A DNA stretch of 64,000 nt from positions 310,001 to 374,000 of the forward strand of contig NZ_JBEYUH010000001.1 in NCBI RefSeq assembly GCF_040643435.1, given 5' to 3'. The stretch comes from Rhodococcus sp040643435. GTDB lineage: Bacteria; Actinomycetota; Actinomycetes; Mycobacteriales; Mycobacteriaceae. A program made the position numbers and the translations under genes. Below the pieces are notes generated by a model that worked only from the letters and a program-made list of their open reading frames with translations, was not told the origin of the DNA and did no database searches. Of the stretch, positions 24,877 to 32,811 are shown piece after piece (within the stretch, counting starts at the first letter, position 1; each line of letters begins with the position of its first letter).

Positions 24877-26231
24877 CTCCGCCGACGGTCGCGGTCGTCG
24901 GCGGCGGGATCAGCGGACTGGTCGCCGCCTACCGCCTGCGGCGCTCGTTCGGCGCCGCTGCGAGGATCGTCGTTCTCGAACGATCCGCGCGGCTCGGCGG
25001 CAAGCTCCGCACGGTGCCGTTCGCCGGGGACCCTGTGGACGTCGGTGCCGAGGCGTTCATCGCGCGCCGTCCCGAGGTCGAGGAACTCGTCGCGGAACTC
25101 GGCCTGGCCGACCAGCTCGTGTACCCCTCGGGCGCCCGTCCGTTGCTGTTCGCCGGCGCGCGACTGCATCCGCTGCCGACCGGCACTCTGATGGGGATTC
25201 CGGCGTCCGCGCAGGCCGTCGAGGGACTCGTCGACGACGACACACTCGCTCGCATCACTGCCGAACCCACCCTCCCGCTGCGCTGGGACCGGGGGACGGA
25301 CATGTCCGTCGCCGATCTGGTCCGCTCGCGCTTCGGTGAGCAGGTCGTGCGGCGCAGCGTCGATCCACTCCTCGGCGGTGTGTACTCGGGACTGTCCGAC
25401 ACCGCGGGCGTTCGGGCCGCCGTCCCGACACTCGCCGCGGCACTCGATGCCGGTGCGACGAGCCTGAGCGATGCCGTCGCCCGGGCGCTGCCTGCGCCGT
25501 CGGACGCACCGGTCTTCGGGACACTGCGCGAGGGATACGGCGTACTGCTCGAGGCACTGGTCCGGGCAGCGGACGCAGAGTTCCTCTACGGCACGGCGGC
25601 GTCCGGCCTGCGCCGGACAGGAGGGAAGTGGTCGGTCGACCCCATCGGTGAGGTCGACGGGGTGGTGCTGGCCGTCCCCGCGCCGGATGCCGCTCGCCTG
25701 CTCGCCGACAGCGTGCGGCCCGCAGCGCAGTGGGTCGCCCAGATCCCGCTCGCTTCGTCCGTGGTGGTCGCACTCGCGTTCCCGCACGACACCGGCCTGC
25801 CGCAGAACTCCGGGATCCTCGTCGCGACGGGGGAGGACCTGTCGGCGAAGGCGTTCACGCTGTCGAGCCGGAAATGGCCGCACCTCGCGGAACGACCGGT
25901 CGCGCTCGTCCGCGCATCGTTCGGCCGGTTCGGGGACGACGCGCTCGTCGATGCGCCGGAGACGCAGCTCGTCGAGCTTGCCCGTACCGACCTCGCCACC
26001 GTCACCGGATTCGACGCGCAGCCCGTCGCCGCCTTCGTGCAGCGCTGGCACGGAGGACTACCGCAGTACCGCGAACACCACGGTGAGATCGTGGCTGCCT
26101 TCGAAGCCGAGATCGCGGGCATCGACGGACTCGAGGTCGCCGGCGCGATGCTGCACGGTGTGGGTGTACCGGCATGTGTCGCAACAGGCACGGCCGCCGC
26201 CGCACGACTTGTAGACCGAATGGCAGGATGA
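24873..26231 (+). CDS. hemY: Coproporphyrinogen/protoporphyrinogen oxidase (FAD)
   Basis: FAD enzyme oxidising coproporphyrinogen III to coproporphyrin III in the Gram-positive coproporphyrin-dependent route; the presence of hemQ downstream supports this reading over protoporphyrinogen oxidation. The 452-residue protein starts with the dinucleotide-binding loop VAVVGGGISGLVAAYRLRR and continues with ARLGGKLRTVPFAGDPVDVGAEAFIARRPEV. It ends with HGVGVPACVATGTAAAARLV, the usual C-terminal FAD contact. GTG at 24873 overlaps the hemE stop. Confidence 0.93.
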   Translation: MTPPTVAVVGGGISGLVAAYRLRRSFGAAARIVVLERSARLGGKLRTVPFAGDPVDVGAEAFIARRPEVEELVAELGLADQLVYPSGARPLLFAGARLHPLPTGTLMGIPASAQAVEGLVDDDTLARITAEPTLPLRWDRGTDMSVADLVRSRFGEQVVRRSVDPLLGGVYSGLSDTAGVRAAVPTLAAALDAGATSLSDAVARALPAPSDAPVFGTLREGYGVLLEALVRAADAEFLYGTAASGLRRTGGKWSVDPIGEVDGVVLAVPAPDAARLLADSVRPAAQWVAQIPLASSVVVALAFPHDTGLPQNSGILVATGEDLSAKAFTLSSRKWPHLAERPVALVRASFGRFGDDALVDAPETQLVELARTDLATVTGFDAQPVAAFVQRWHGGLPQYREHHGEIVAAFEAEIAGIDGLEVAGAMLHGVGVPACVATGTAAAARLVDRMAG

Positions 26232-26236
26232 ACGGT

Positions 26237-26932
26237 ATGGCACGTCTCGACTACGACAAGCTCAATTCCACCCTCCGCTACGCGATGTGGTCGGTCTTCC
26301 AGGTCCGGCCCGGAGTGCTGGGCGACGACCGCACCGCCGCGATCGAGGATGCGAAGGCGTTCTTCGCCCGCTTCGACGACTCCGATGTCGTCGTGCGAGG
26401 TCTCTACGACGTCGCCGGTACCCGCGCCGACGCCGACTTCATGATCTGGACGCACGCCGAGCACCTCGAGGACCTGCAGAGGTTGTACGCGGACTTCCGG
26501 CGCACCACGATCCTCGGTCGCGCGAGCACGCCGGTGTGGTCGAACGTCGCCCTGCACCGACCTGCGGAGTTCAACAAGAGCCACGTCCCCGCCTTCATCG
26601 CGGGGGAGGATCCCGGCAACTACATCTGCGTGTACCCCTTCGTGCGCTCCTACGAGTGGTATCTGCTGCCCGACGAGCAGCGCCGCAAGATGCTCGCCGA
26701 TCACGGCAAGGCCGGGCGCGGCTATCCGGACGTGCGCGCCAACACTGTTCCGGCCTTTGCTCTCGGCGACTACGAGTGGATCCTCGCCTTCGAGGCGCCG
26801 GAACTCGACCGCATCGTCGACCTCATGCGCGACCTGCGTGCCACCGATGCGCGCCTGCACGTCCGGGAGGAGACCCCCTTCTTCACCGGGCCACGCGTCG
26901 ACGTCGAAGCGCTCGTCGCCTCGCTGCCCTGA
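26237..26932 (+). CDS. hemQ: Coproheme decarboxylase HemQ (chlorite-dismutase fold)
   Basis: Converts coproheme III to haem b by two oxidative decarboxylations with peroxide, the last step of the coproporphyrin pathway. The 231-residue product has the actinobacterial HemQ sequence: MARLDYDKLNSTLRYAMWSVFQV, VVRGLYDVAGTRADADFMIWTHAEHLEDLQ, FNKSHVPAFIAGEDPG, YICVYPFVRSYEWYLLPDEQRRKML and RANTVPAFALGDYEWILAFEA. The ATG at 26237 gives the mycobacterial length and better spacing from GGCAGG than ATG 26228, which overlaps the hemY stop. Confidence 0.96.
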   Translation: MARLDYDKLNSTLRYAMWSVFQVRPGVLGDDRTAAIEDAKAFFARFDDSDVVVRGLYDVAGTRADADFMIWTHAEHLEDLQRLYADFRRTTILGRASTPVWSNVALHRPAEFNKSHVPAFIAGEDPGNYICVYPFVRSYEWYLLPDEQRRKMLADHGKAGRGYPDVRANTVPAFALGDYEWILAFEAPELDRIVDLMRDLRATDARLHVREETPFFTGPRVDVEALVASLP

Positions 26933-26933
26933 C

Positions 26934-29267
26934 GTGACCTCGGCGAGCGGGGGGCCGCCGGAGGGAGACGGCCGGTTGTTCTCCCAGATGGCCCACTGGG
27001 GAATGTTCTCGGCCCGGGCGCGCGACGGCGAGGTCGTCGCCGTGCACCCCTACGGCGGGGACTGCGATCCCTCACCGATCCTGGACAACATTCCCGGATC
27101 GGTGCGGCACCGCTCCCGCATCGCCGGTCCGGCCGTACGTCGCGGCTGGCTCGAGAACGGGCCCGGACCGAGCACACGACGCGGCGACGACGAGTACGTG
27201 GCCGTGTCCTGGGACGAACTCACCGAGATCCTCGCGGGCGAGTTGCAGCGAGTGAAGGATCGCCACGGCAACCGGGCGATCTTCGGTGGTTCCTACGGCT
27301 GGTCGGCGCCGGGCCGGTTCCACCACGCGCAGAGCCAGGTGCACCGCTTCCTGAAGATGTTCGGGGGCTATACGCGCTCGGTTCACTCCTACTCGCTAGG
27401 TGCGACCGGGGTCGTCATGCCGCGGGTGGTGGGCACCCACTGGAAGCTTTTCGCCCGCGCCACCTCCTGGGAGGTCATCGCCCGCGAGACCGATCTCATG
27501 GTGTGCTTCGGTGGTGTCCCACTGAAGAACACATCTGTCAACGACGGTGGCACGAGCGACCACCCCACACGTAGTGCACTCGACCGGATGCGTGCTCGCG
27601 GCGGGCGGATCGTGTCGATCAGCCCCCTCCGCAGCGACGTGCACGGCGAGCACGAATGGCTCGCTCCGCGCCCGGGCACCGACGTCGCGATCATGCTCGC
27701 ACTCGCGTACGTCCTGGCCACCGAGGATCTCGCCGACCGCGCCTTCCTCGATCGCTACTGCACCGGTTACGACCGCTTCGAGGAGTATCTGCTCGGACAC
27801 ACCGACGGGGTGCCCAAGACACCGGAATGGGCAGCCGGGCTGTCGGGCCTGCCGGCTTCGGACCTGGTCGATCTCGCGCATCGCATGGCCACCGGACGCA
27901 CCCTGGTCTCGGTCACCTGGTCGCTGCAACGTGTCCGCCACGGCGAACAGGCGCCCTGGGCAGGCGTGACCCTCGCCGCCATGCTGGGTCAGCTCGGAAT
28001 GCCGGGAGGGGGGTTCGGCCACGGCTACGGCTCGATGAACGAACCCGGTCTCGCCCCCGTCCCGTATCCGCTGCCCACGCTGTTCCAGGGCAACAACGAC
28101 GTCGAGGACTTCATCCCCGTCGCCGCGATCTCGGACCTGCTGCTGCGACCGGGCGAGCAGTTCGACTACGACGGCCGCCGCCTCACCTTCCCGGACATCC
28201 GGCTGGTGTACTGGGCGGGAGGAAACCCCTTTCACCATCACCAGGACCTCGGGCGGCTGCGCCGCGCTCTGCAGCGACCGGACACGATCGTCGTCCACGA
28301 TCCCTACTGGACGCCGATGGCCAAGCACGCCGACATCGTCGTGCCGTCGACCACTGCGCTCGAGCGCGACGACCTGACGTGCACGCGCAACGATCCACTG
28401 CTCGTCGCGATGCAGGCTGCCGTACCGCCTTTCGCCGATGCCCGCGACGACTACGAGACCTTCACCGCTCTCGCGCACCGTCTCGGATTCGGCGACCGAT
28501 TCACCGAAGGACGAACGTCCCGGCAGTGGATCGAGCACCTCTACGAGCAGTGGCGAGGGTTCGTCCTCGCAGACGAACAGCGCGTCGAGGATCCGCCGCC
28601 GTTCGACGAGTTCTGGTACGGGGGGCCGGTACGGATGCGCACCGAGGACGACCTGACCCTGTTCGAGGATTTCCGGACCGATCCCGACCGCCACCCGTTG
28701 CGCACCCCTAGTGGACGAATCGAGATCTTCTCAGCCGACATCGACTCGTTCGGTTACGACGACTGTGCGGGACATCCGAAGTGGTACGAGCCCGACGAGT
28801 GGCTCGGTTCCTCCCGTGCCGAAAGGTTCCCGCTGCATCTGATCGCCAACCAGCCGGCCACACGTCTGCACGGGCAACTCGACCACGGCGCGGTGAGCCA
28901 GGCGTCGAAGATCCGCGGCCGGGAACCGATCCGGATGCACCCCGGCGACGCCTCGGCACGCGGCCTCGACCACGGCGACATCGTCCGCGTGTTCAACGAT
29001 CGAGGCTCCTGTCTGGCCGGGGTCGTGGTGGACGACGGCCTGCTGCCGGGTGTCGTCCAGCTCGCGACGGGGGCCTGGTATGACCCGCTCGACCCGTCCG
29101 ATCCCGGATCGATGTGCGTGCACGGAAATCCGAACGTCCTCACCCCCGATGTCGGAACCTCGTCGCTGTCGCACGGCTGCACCGGACAGCACGTGCTCGT
29201 CGACGTCGAGCGCTTCGACGACGACCTGCCACCCATCCGGGCCTACGATCCGCCCGTCATCCGCTGA
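26934..29267 (+). CDS. Molybdopterin oxidoreductase, BisC/TorA-like (DMSO reductase family)
   Basis: 777-residue bis-MGD molybdoenzyme related to biotin sulfoxide and S/N-oxide reductases. The N-terminus MAHWGMFSARARDGEVVAVHPYGGDCDPSPILDNIPGSVRHRSRI lacks both a Tat signal and a Cys cluster for Fe-S, as in cytosolic BisC. GGSYGWSAPGRFHHAQSQVHRFLKMFGGYTRSVHSYSLGA contains the likely Ser Mo ligand. The C-terminal molydopterin-dinucleotide domain holds LHLIANQPATRLHGQLDHG. The GTG at 26934 is one base after the hemQ stop, so it is probably co-transcribed with the haem genes. The natural substrate is not deducible; reduction of an oxidised S- or N-oxide is the family expectation. Confidence 0.88.
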   Translation: MTSASGGPPEGDGRLFSQMAHWGMFSARARDGEVVAVHPYGGDCDPSPILDNIPGSVRHRSRIAGPAVRRGWLENGPGPSTRRGDDEYVAVSWDELTEILAGELQRVKDRHGNRAIFGGSYGWSAPGRFHHAQSQVHRFLKMFGGYTRSVHSYSLGATGVVMPRVVGTHWKLFARATSWEVIARETDLMVCFGGVPLKNTSVNDGGTSDHPTRSALDRMRARGGRIVSISPLRSDVHGEHEWLAPRPGTDVAIMLALAYVLATEDLADRAFLDRYCTGYDRFEEYLLGHTDGVPKTPEWAAGLSGLPASDLVDLAHRMATGRTLVSVTWSLQRVRHGEQAPWAGVTLAAMLGQLGMPGGGFGHGYGSMNEPGLAPVPYPLPTLFQGNNDVEDFIPVAAISDLLLRPGEQFDYDGRRLTFPDIRLVYWAGGNPFHHHQDLGRLRRALQRPDTIVVHDPYWTPMAKHADIVVPSTTALERDDLTCTRNDPLLVAMQAAVPPFADARDDYETFTALAHRLGFGDRFTEGRTSRQWIEHLYEQWRGFVLADEQRVEDPPPFDEFWYGGPVRMRTEDDLTLFEDFRTDPDRHPLRTPSGRIEIFSADIDSFGYDDCAGHPKWYEPDEWLGSSRAERFPLHLIANQPATRLHGQLDHGAVSQASKIRGREPIRMHPGDASARGLDHGDIVRVFNDRGSCLAGVVVDDGLLPGVVQLATGAWYDPLDPSDPGSMCVHGNPNVLTPDVGTSSLSHGCTGQHVLVDVERFDDDLPPIRAYDPPVIR

Positions 29268-29276
29268 CGGTCCGCC

Positions 29277-30245
29277 TCACAGATCGAGGGACGACTGCAC
29301 CTCGTGCAGAGTCGCCGCCGATGCGGCCAGGCCCGAGGCTTCCTCCTCCGACAGCGGAACCTCGAGCACGGTGTGTGCGCCGAGGGAGTCGACGACGGTG
29401 GGCAGAGACAGACACACGTCGCGCAGTCCGTGCCGGCCCGTCTGCAACGTCGAGACAGGCAGGACCCGCCGCTGATTCCGCAGGACCGCCTCCACGATGC
29501 GCGCGGACGACAACCCGATCGCGAGATTCGTTGCACCCTTGCCGTGGATGATCTCGTAGGCACTGCGGACGACCTCGTGGAAGAGGTCGGTGCGGACTTC
29601 GGGTCCGAAGACGGGTTCCCCGTCGATGGTGAACGCATCGACGGGCACCCCGCCGACCGTCGCACCGGACCACAGCGCCACCTCCGAATCGCCGTGTTCC
29701 CCGACGACGAACGCGTGGACGTTCTCCACCGCGACGCCCGCGCGGTGGGCCAGCAGGTACCGCAACCGCCCGGAGTCGAGAACCGTTCCCGATCCGAAGA
29801 TCCGGCCGTCGGTGACCCCGGTCGCGGAGATCGCGGCGTAGGTGACGATGTCGACGGGGTTGCTGACGAAGACGATCACCGCGTCGGGGGAGACGGCCAG
29901 CAGGCGGGGAGTCAACTCCCGTACCAGGGCGACGTTCGCGGCGGCGAGCTCGAGGCGGGACTGACCGGGTTGCTGCTTGGCTCCCGCAGTGACGACGACG
30001 AGATCGGAACCGGCGGTGACGGCGATGTCGTCACCGCCCTCGATCAGGCACGACGGAGCGAACTGGGTTCCGTGGTTCAGATCGAGGATCTCGGCACGCA
30101 CCTTGCCGGGATTCGTGTCGAACAGCGCCATCACGTCGGCCGAGCCTCGCACCAGGCACGCGTAAGCCACTGCGGTGCCGACACTGCCGGCCCCGATGAC
30201 GGACAGTTTCGTACTTCTTCCGACAGCTGTGTGAGTCGCGGTCAT
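29277..30245 (-). CDS. ldh: L-lactate dehydrogenase
   Basis: NAD-dependent enzyme interconverting pyruvate and L-lactate. The 322-residue protein has the coenzyme loop VIGAGSVGTAVAYACL, the substrate-specificity loop AGAKQQPGQSRLEL (Gln at the position that selects lactate over malate, plus the catalytic Arg), VFVSNPVDIVTY and the catalytic GEHGDSEV with His. The ATG at 30245 is taken because the fold begins within 15 residues; no strong ribosome binding site is seen. It converges with the molybdoenzyme, the stops being only 10 bases apart, and is divergent from the HAD gene. Confidence 0.93.
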   Translation of the reverse strand: MTATHTAVGRSTKLSVIGAGSVGTAVAYACLVRGSADVMALFDTNPGKVRAEILDLNHGTQFAPSCLIEGGDDIAVTAGSDLVVVTAGAKQQPGQSRLELAAANVALVRELTPRLLAVSPDAVIVFVSNPVDIVTYAAISATGVTDGRIFGSGTVLDSGRLRYLLAHRAGVAVENVHAFVVGEHGDSEVALWSGATVGGVPVDAFTIDGEPVFGPEVRTDLFHEVVRSAYEIIHGKGATNLAIGLSSARIVEAVLRNQRRVLPVSTLQTGRHGLRDVCLSLPTVVDSLGAHTVLEVPLSEEEASGLAASAATLHEVQSSLDL

Positions 30246-30350
30246 GGAACGCCATTCTCGCTTCCGGGGCGGCTGTGCGCGACCGGAGTCGGCAGAATCC
30301 GCCACGCGGTAACCTCGGCCGACGGGCGCCAGGGACTCTAGCCTCGATGC

Positions 30351-31076
30351 ATGGCCACGTCACCCTTCGACGCCGTCCTGTTCGATTTCTCCGGCACTCT
30401 GTTCCGCCTGGAAGAGGACGAGAGCTGGCTCGCGGACATTACCGACTCCGCCGGCGAGCCGTTCGACGTGCATCGGCAGGCCGAACTGATGCGGCGCCTG
30501 ACCACGCCCACCGGGCAGCCGGTCGAGATGGACGCCGCCGAACACCACGCCTGGACCAATCGTGACCGCGAACCTCGGTGGCACCGAGAGGCGTATCTGA
30601 CCGTGCTGCGCAGATCCGGCGTTGCCGACCCGGAGCAGGCGACGGCGCTCTACGAAAAAGTGATCGACCCGGAATGCTGGACGGTCTATCCGGACACCGT
30701 CCCGGTGATCGAAGCACTCACCGGGGACGGCCTCGCGGTCGGTGTGGTGAGCAACATCGCGTTCGACATACGACCGGCGTTCGAGCGGCTGGGTATCGAC
30801 GACCTGGTGTCGGTGTTCGCGTTGTCCTTCGAGGTCGGTGCGGTCAAACCGGAACCGGAGATCTTCCGCTACGCCGTCGATACCCTCGGCGTAGACCCAC
30901 GGCGCACGCTGATGATCGGGGACAGCGCGAAGGCGGATGGTGCCGCCCGGTCGATCGGGTGCTCCTTCGAACTCGTCGACTCTCTGCCCACGACCGAGCG
31001 GCACGATGCGCTGTGGGCGGCGCTGGCCGCGGCAGGACTCACTCCGACGGAACCAGGCGCAGGGAGATCGAGTTGA
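30351..31076 (+). CDS. HAD-superfamily hydrolase-like protein
   Basis: 241-residue HAD protein with a helical cap between motif I and motif II. Motif I is VLFDFSGTLF, motif II lies in GVVSNIAFD, motif III is the Lys in AVKPEPEIF and motif IV is MIGDSAKADGAAR. The residue two after the nucleophile Asp is Ser instead of the Asp used as general acid by HAD phosphatases, so the chemistry may not be ordinary phosphate ester hydrolysis. TAGCCT (30339-30344) is six bases before the ATG, pointing to a leaderless mRNA. Its 3' end overlaps the convergent msrB by 38 bases. Confidence 0.82.
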   Translation: MATSPFDAVLFDFSGTLFRLEEDESWLADITDSAGEPFDVHRQAELMRRLTTPTGQPVEMDAAEHHAWTNRDREPRWHREAYLTVLRRSGVADPEQATALYEKVIDPECWTVYPDTVPVIEALTGDGLAVGVVSNIAFDIRPAFERLGIDDLVSVFALSFEVGAVKPEPEIFRYAVDTLGVDPRRTLMIGDSAKADGAARSIGCSFELVDSLPTTERHDALWAALAAAGLTPTEPGAGRSS

Positions 31077-31467
31077 TGCAGTACCGCTTGTCCGTGGGGG
31101 TGGGATAACCCTCGCCCTCGAAGACGTGCCCGAGATGACTGTGGCACGAGGCGCACACGACCTCGACACGTCGCATACCCAGCGAGTTGTCCTCGCGCAG
31201 GATCACCGCGTCCGAGTCGGCCGGGTCGAAGAACGACGGCCAACCGCAGTGGGAGTGGAACTTCTCGGTGCTACGGAACAGTTCGGCGCCACACGCGCGG
31301 CATTCGTAGACGCCCTCGGTCTCGGTGTCGGTGTACTCGCCGACGAAGGGACGTTCGGTGCCTGCCTGCCGCAGCACGGCGAACTCGGCGGGAGTGAGCT
31401 TCGCGCGCCACTCCTCGTCGCTGTGGACGACCTTGGGCGCGGGTTCCGATCGGGGAGCAGACGTCAT
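31039..31467 (-). CDS. msrB: Peptide methionine-R-sulfoxide reductase
   Basis: Repairs R-sulfoxides of methionine in proteins with thioredoxin as reductant. The 142-residue protein has the two zinc Cys pairs (CRACG and CASCH), the HSHCGWPSFFDP motif and the catalytic Cys in RYCINSISLRL. ATG at 31467 has GGAGATC directly before it, and a TAGCGT box lies seven bases upstream. It is 32 bases downstream of aftC on the same strand and converges with the HAD gene. Confidence 0.95.
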   Translation of the reverse strand: MTSAPRSEPAPKVVHSDEEWRAKLTPAEFAVLRQAGTERPFVGEYTDTETEGVYECRACGAELFRSTEKFHSHCGWPSFFDPADSDAVILREDNSLGMRRVEVVCASCHSHLGHVFEGEGYPTPTDKRYCINSISLRLVPSE

Positions 31468-31499
31468 GATCTCCACGCTAACCGCGACCGGCGCGCACG

Positions 31500-32750
31500 T
31501 CACGTCCGAGCGGGTTCCTTCTCCGGGAGGAGATGCGACGGTTCGATGCCGTCCGCGAGACGCCCCTCGCGGCGCGCCGCGAGATAACGGTCCACCAGCA
31601 CGGCGAAGACGACGATGAGCAGCAGCGACCAGCCGAAGGTGGTCTTCATGTACTCCGCTGCCCGCCCGGCTTCCACCCAGCGACTCGACAGCCACGAGTC
31701 GTAGCTCAGGAATCCGTAGACCGCGAGCCAGGCGGGCCAGTTCCGCATCACGGAGTTCGGCAGAAGCACCGTCATCAGCAGCGGGAACAGCATCATCGAG
31801 TAGTACATCTGCCCGAGCGAACCGAGAAGGAACGAGGCCGCGAGCAGCACGCCACCGGTGGTGCACACGAAGAACACCTCGTCGTGCCGGCAGTAGCGGT
31901 AGAGCAGCCACACCGAGACGGCGACCATTACCGCGAGTACCGCGCGCAGGCCGAAGATCAACCAGGCGGGCAGCCCGTAATACATGCCGTTCCCGACGAT
32001 CGCGCTGTTGAAGTAGTCACGGGACTCGAGCAGATACGGCACGGTGTGTTCGACGAACTGCCAGGCGTCGACCGACAGCGGCCACGCGATCAGCATCAGA
32101 GCGAGCGGTACGCCCGCAGCGGTGAGGAACACCTTCCACTGCCCTCGTACGAGTGGTAGCAGCAGCAGTGGCGCGAGGATGGGTTTGACCGCGAACGTCA
32201 GGCCGAGTGCCGCTCCCGCCCACAGATCCCGCCGTTTGAGCAACAGTGTCAGGAACGCCATCTCGCCGAGGAGGACGAGCCCGTTGATGTTCGTGAACAC
32301 GAGGGTGTTCGTGACCGTCTCGGAGGCGAACGCCGCGAAGACCATCACAGGGGCGACCGGCGAATCGAGTCGCAGACCGAACATGCGCAGCAGCAGGTAC
32401 AGCGCCACGAGAATTGCGATCGCGTTCGCCAGGATGAACAGCCAACGCGACCGCTCGGGGTCGATCACCGCGATCGGCGCGATCAGCAGGGTCCCGGAGG
32501 GCGGGTAGAGATAGTGGGGATCGACCCACTGGAACTCGGCCGTGTACACCGGCCTGCGGTTGAGAAAGGCCAGCGCAGCGTTGTAGACCGGGGTGAAGTC
32601 GTCGGTTCGAAACCCGTTGACCGCTTTGACGACGACCCGATGCAGGACCGTCATGACTGCAAGGGGCCACATCACCGCCTTGACCACGTCGGCAGTCGTG
32701 CGTGCGGTCCGAGGCTCGAGACTTCTGAGGAGCACTACGGCACGGTACAC
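31500..32750 (-). CDS. aftC: Alpha-(1->3)-arabinofuranosyltransferase AftC (GT87)
   Basis: Polyprenyl-phosphate-arabinose-dependent membrane transferase that introduces alpha-1,3 branches into arabinogalactan and lipoarabinomannan. The 416-residue sequence follows the mycobacterial enzyme closely from memory: TDDFTPVYNAALAF, VDPHYLYPPSGTLL (with the first catalytic acidic residues), ASETVTNTLVFTNINGLVLL, YLLESRDYFNSAIVGNGMYYGLPAWLIF and YYSMMLFPLLMTVLLPNSVMRNWPAWLAVYGF. About ten transmembrane helices are visible. The GTG at 32750 has no strong ribosome binding site. It marks an arabinogalactan-bearing wall. Confidence 0.92.
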   Translation of the reverse strand: MYRAVVLLRSLEPRTARTTADVVKAVMWPLAVMTVLHRVVVKAVNGFRTDDFTPVYNAALAFLNRRPVYTAEFQWVDPHYLYPPSGTLLIAPIAVIDPERSRWLFILANAIAILVALYLLLRMFGLRLDSPVAPVMVFAAFASETVTNTLVFTNINGLVLLGEMAFLTLLLKRRDLWAGAALGLTFAVKPILAPLLLLPLVRGQWKVFLTAAGVPLALMLIAWPLSVDAWQFVEHTVPYLLESRDYFNSAIVGNGMYYGLPAWLIFGLRAVLAVMVAVSVWLLYRYCRHDEVFFVCTTGGVLLAASFLLGSLGQMYYSMMLFPLLMTVLLPNSVMRNWPAWLAVYGFLSYDSWLSSRWVEAGRAAEYMKTTFGWSLLLIVVFAVLVDRYLAARREGRLADGIEPSHLLPEKEPART

Positions 32751-32811
32751 CGCGCCGATGCGGACTCACGCACACGCCCTGCACCGGGACGGCGACCCGG
32801 CGTCGCGATCG

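Noticed and set aside
24480..26051. Open frame of 523 codons antisense to hemE/hemY
   Set aside because: Composition is that of a complementary-strand shadow and both sense genes are unambiguous.
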